Below, one piece after another: positions 23,218 to 24,618 of a stretch of DNA of 24,618 bases; the first letter of the stretch is position 1; the number at the start of each line of letters is the position of its first letter. Origin of the DNA: a bacterium (lineage in GTDB: Bacteria > Actinomycetota > Acidimicrobiia > Acidimicrobiales > CATQHL01). The notes beneath the pieces are model-generated. The model was not told the origin of the DNA, did not search any database, and saw only the letters and a program-made list of their open reading frames with translations. The translations under genes were made by a program, and so were the position numbers. Location of the stretch: positions 1 to 24,618 of the forward strand of contig JAPONU010000267.1 in assembly GCA_026713745.1 (NCBI GenBank), in the 5' to 3' direction.

Positions 23218-24618
23218 CCGGCGAGCGCACCTCGCCGGCGGGTCGTGAAGCTGCTCGCGCTCGCCCGGCGGCGCTGCCGGAGGGGTAGAACAGCGCCATC
23301 GTCAACCCCGCCAGGGCGTAGGAGCAGATGAGCCAGATCCACGGACGCGGGTAGCGGGTGAGATCCTCGGCGCCGCCGGCGCCCAGAAGCGCCACCATCG
23401 CGGCCACACCGACGGCGTAGCAGAGCTGTTGCACAGTGCGGGCCGTGGCGTTTCCCATGGCGAACTGATCGCTGCCCAGGTCCGCCAGGGGTGCGGCCGT
23501 GATGCAGGTGATGGCCATCCCCACACCGACGCCCAGCATCAGCATGGCCGGCAGGAAGTCCGACCAGTAGTCCGCAACGGCGCCGACGCGCCAGAACTGC
23601 CACGAGTAGGCGGCGACGCACAGACCGCTGCCCGCCGCGGTGAGCCAGCGGTGGCCGAGGCGGTCGGCGGCGCGACCCACCCACCACGAGGCCAGGACCG
23701 ATATCAGCGGGCTGGGGCTGAGACCCAGGCCGGTCTTCCAGACCGGCCAGTCCCAGAGACGCTGCAACAGCAAGGAGTTCAAGAAGAACCCGCCCAGGAA
23801 GGCGAACCCGAAGAAGATCGTGGCGACCGTGGCCACCCGGAACGACCGGATGCCGAACAGCGACAGGTCCAGGACAGGCGACGGGTGGCGGCGCGACCGC
23901 CACACCAGGACCGGCAGCAGGACCAGTCCGACGCAGGCCAGCGTGAGCGTGCGAACACTGGTGTAACCCCAGTGCTCGGCCTGCACCACGGCCAGCAGCA
24001 CCAGCGCCACGCCCAGCACGCTCACCGGGACGCCGATGACGTCGAGCCGCCCGTTGTCGCCGGCCACCCGTGACTCGGTCAGGTAGCGACGTCCCAGGAT
24101 CACCACGGCGGTGCCGAGGGGGACGCTCGCCCAGAAGATCCCCCGCCAGCCGAACAGCTCGATCAGCAGCGCACCGGCCGACGGGCCGACCGCCCCGCCG
24201 AACCCGGCCACCGCAGACCAGATGCCCACGGCCATGGAGCGCCGCTCGACGGGGAACTCCGGCAGCACCAGCGAGAGGGAGGACGGGAAGATCGCCGAGC
24301 CGCCGACTGCTTGCACCACCCGGAACGCAATGAGCGAGCCTGCATCCGGGGCGAGGCTGCACAACAGTGACCCGAGCGTGAAGATCGCCACCGAGATGAG
24401 GAACACCCGCTTGCGCCCCAGCCTGTCGGCGGCCCGTCCCGCCAGCAGCAGCAGCGAGGCGACGGTGACGTTGTAGGCCGTGAGAATCCACGAGAGCACG
24501 GCGTCGGTGGTGTTGAGATCGGCACCGATGGTGGGGAACCCCACGTTCACGATGGAGGCGTCGATCACCACCAGGAAAACGCTGACGCACGCAACCCCCA
24601 GCACCACCCATGCCCGCC
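23210..24618 (-). CDS. MFS transporter, DHA2 (EmrB/QacA-type) family, 5' end outside window
   Basis: The frame stays open through the right edge ('RAW' precedes the first possible GTG start at 24607), so the N-terminus lies beyond the window. The 469 visible codons encode a multi-helix proton-coupled exporter. 'FLVVIDASIVNVGFPTIGADL' (helix 1 motif of DHA2 proteins), motif A 'GRAADRLGRKRVF' and the helix-5 motif 'GFGGAVGPSAGALLIELFGWRGIFW' are all present. Family members export drugs, toxic ions or metabolites from the cytosol. The 'IDASIVNV' Asp in helix 1 is the typical DHA2 feature. The gene converges with aceE and overlaps it by 8 nt. The C-terminus is Arg/Ala-rich and hydrophilic. Substrate is unknown. 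Confidence 0.88.
   Translation of the reverse strand, partial: RAWVVLGVACVSVFLVVIDASIVNVGFPTIGADLNTTDAVLSWILTAYNVTVASLLLLAGRAADRLGRKRVFLISVAIFTLGSLLCSLAPDAGSLIAFRVVQAVGGSAIFPSSLSLVLPEFPVERRSMAVGIWSAVAGFGGAVGPSAGALLIELFGWRGIFWASVPLGTAVVILGRRYLTESRVAGDNGRLDVIGVPVSVLGVALVLLAVVQAEHWGYTSVRTLTLACVGLVLLPVLVWRSRRHPSPVLDLSLFGIRSFRVATVATIFFGFAFLGGFFLNSLLLQRLWDWPVWKTGLGLSPSPLISVLASWWVGRAADRLGHRWLTAAGSGLCVAAYSWQFWRVGAVADYWSDFLPAMLMLGVGVGMAITCITAAPLADLGSDQFAMGNATARTVQQLCYAVGVAAMVALLGAGGAEDLTRYPRPWIWLICSYALAGLTMALFYPSGSAAGRARAASRPAGEVRSPAR
23217..23239. terminator. GC-rich hairpin at the aceE/MFS convergent junction
   Basis: GCCGGCGAG (23217-23225) pairs perfectly with CTCGCCGGC (23231-23239) over a 5-nt loop. 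It begins on the last base of the aceE stop codon and lies within the final codons of the MFS gene. No T-tract follows on either strand, so it is best seen as a candidate bidirectional or factor-assisted terminator. Confidence 0.5.

Noticed and set aside
1..24618. CRISPR arrays, transposases, integrases or prophage genes
   Set aside because: No regularly spaced repeats, no recombinase or capsid-like proteins, and no target-site duplications were seen; the only tandem repeat is inside livK.

Overview
The window is a GC-rich, densely coded bacterial chromosome segment. Four things point to Actinomycetota: a mycothiol-conjugate amidase (Mca type), a homodimeric AceE-type pyruvate dehydrogenase E1, many GTG starts, and TANNNT -10 boxes placed so close to start codons that transcripts would be leaderless. 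A deep lineage such as Acidimicrobiia is my inference; there is no rRNA or other marker to prove it. I see no rRNA, tRNA, CRISPR, phage, transposase or replication origin. The gene set is mostly housekeeping, transport and envelope functions, plus one toxin-antitoxin pair.

Layout. (1) Positions 1-11251, all on the minus strand, hold a branched-chain amino-acid (Liv/HAAT type) ABC transporter in the order livK-livH-livM-livG-livF. It runs with only a 64-nt gap into an envelope gene set: a GldA-like ATPase, a fused ABC-2 permease/GldG-like protein, a DUF4340-like lipoprotein, a parvulin-like lipoprotein, and two small membrane-anchored proteins with CopC/YtkA/FixH-like beta domains. The last of these is cut by the left edge. 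Most junctions in the envelope set are 4-nt ATGA overlaps or short gaps, so it is almost certainly one operon. (2) Positions 11425-15371, minus strand, hold an MgtE-like divalent-cation permease, a cytosolic tandem PhoU/TrkA-C partner, an Mca-like amidase and a stand-alone SCP2 protein, again tightly packed. (3) Positions 15485-17091, plus strand, hold a PEBP-fold lipoprotein and a D-2-hydroxyacid dehydrogenase. (4) Positions 17106-20174, minus strand, hold an acyl-CoA synthetase, ribonuclease HI and a VapBC pair. (5) Positions 20491-23217, plus strand, hold aceE. It converges on, and overlaps by 8 nt, a DHA2-type MFS exporter that runs off the right edge.

How the genes work together. LivK is a lipoprotein receptor on a long Pro/Ala/Glu stalk and should feed amino acids or related ligands to LivHM, powered by LivGF. 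The GldA/GldFG set resembles export or assembly ABC systems that act on envelope proteins. Its company of a foldase and proteins with copper-carrier-like folds suggests a role in maturing or metallating an extracytoplasmic protein, by loose analogy with NosDFY; this is a hypothesis. The MgtE-like permease and the PhoU/TrkA-C protein are both internally duplicated and look like a channel with its regulatory subunit. The most interesting items for follow-up are the GldFG/DUF4340/parvulin/CopC-like operon, the predicted mature N-terminal His-His of its penultimate protein, the duplicated MgtE/PhoU-TrkA-C pair, and several intercistronic hairpins and palindromes.
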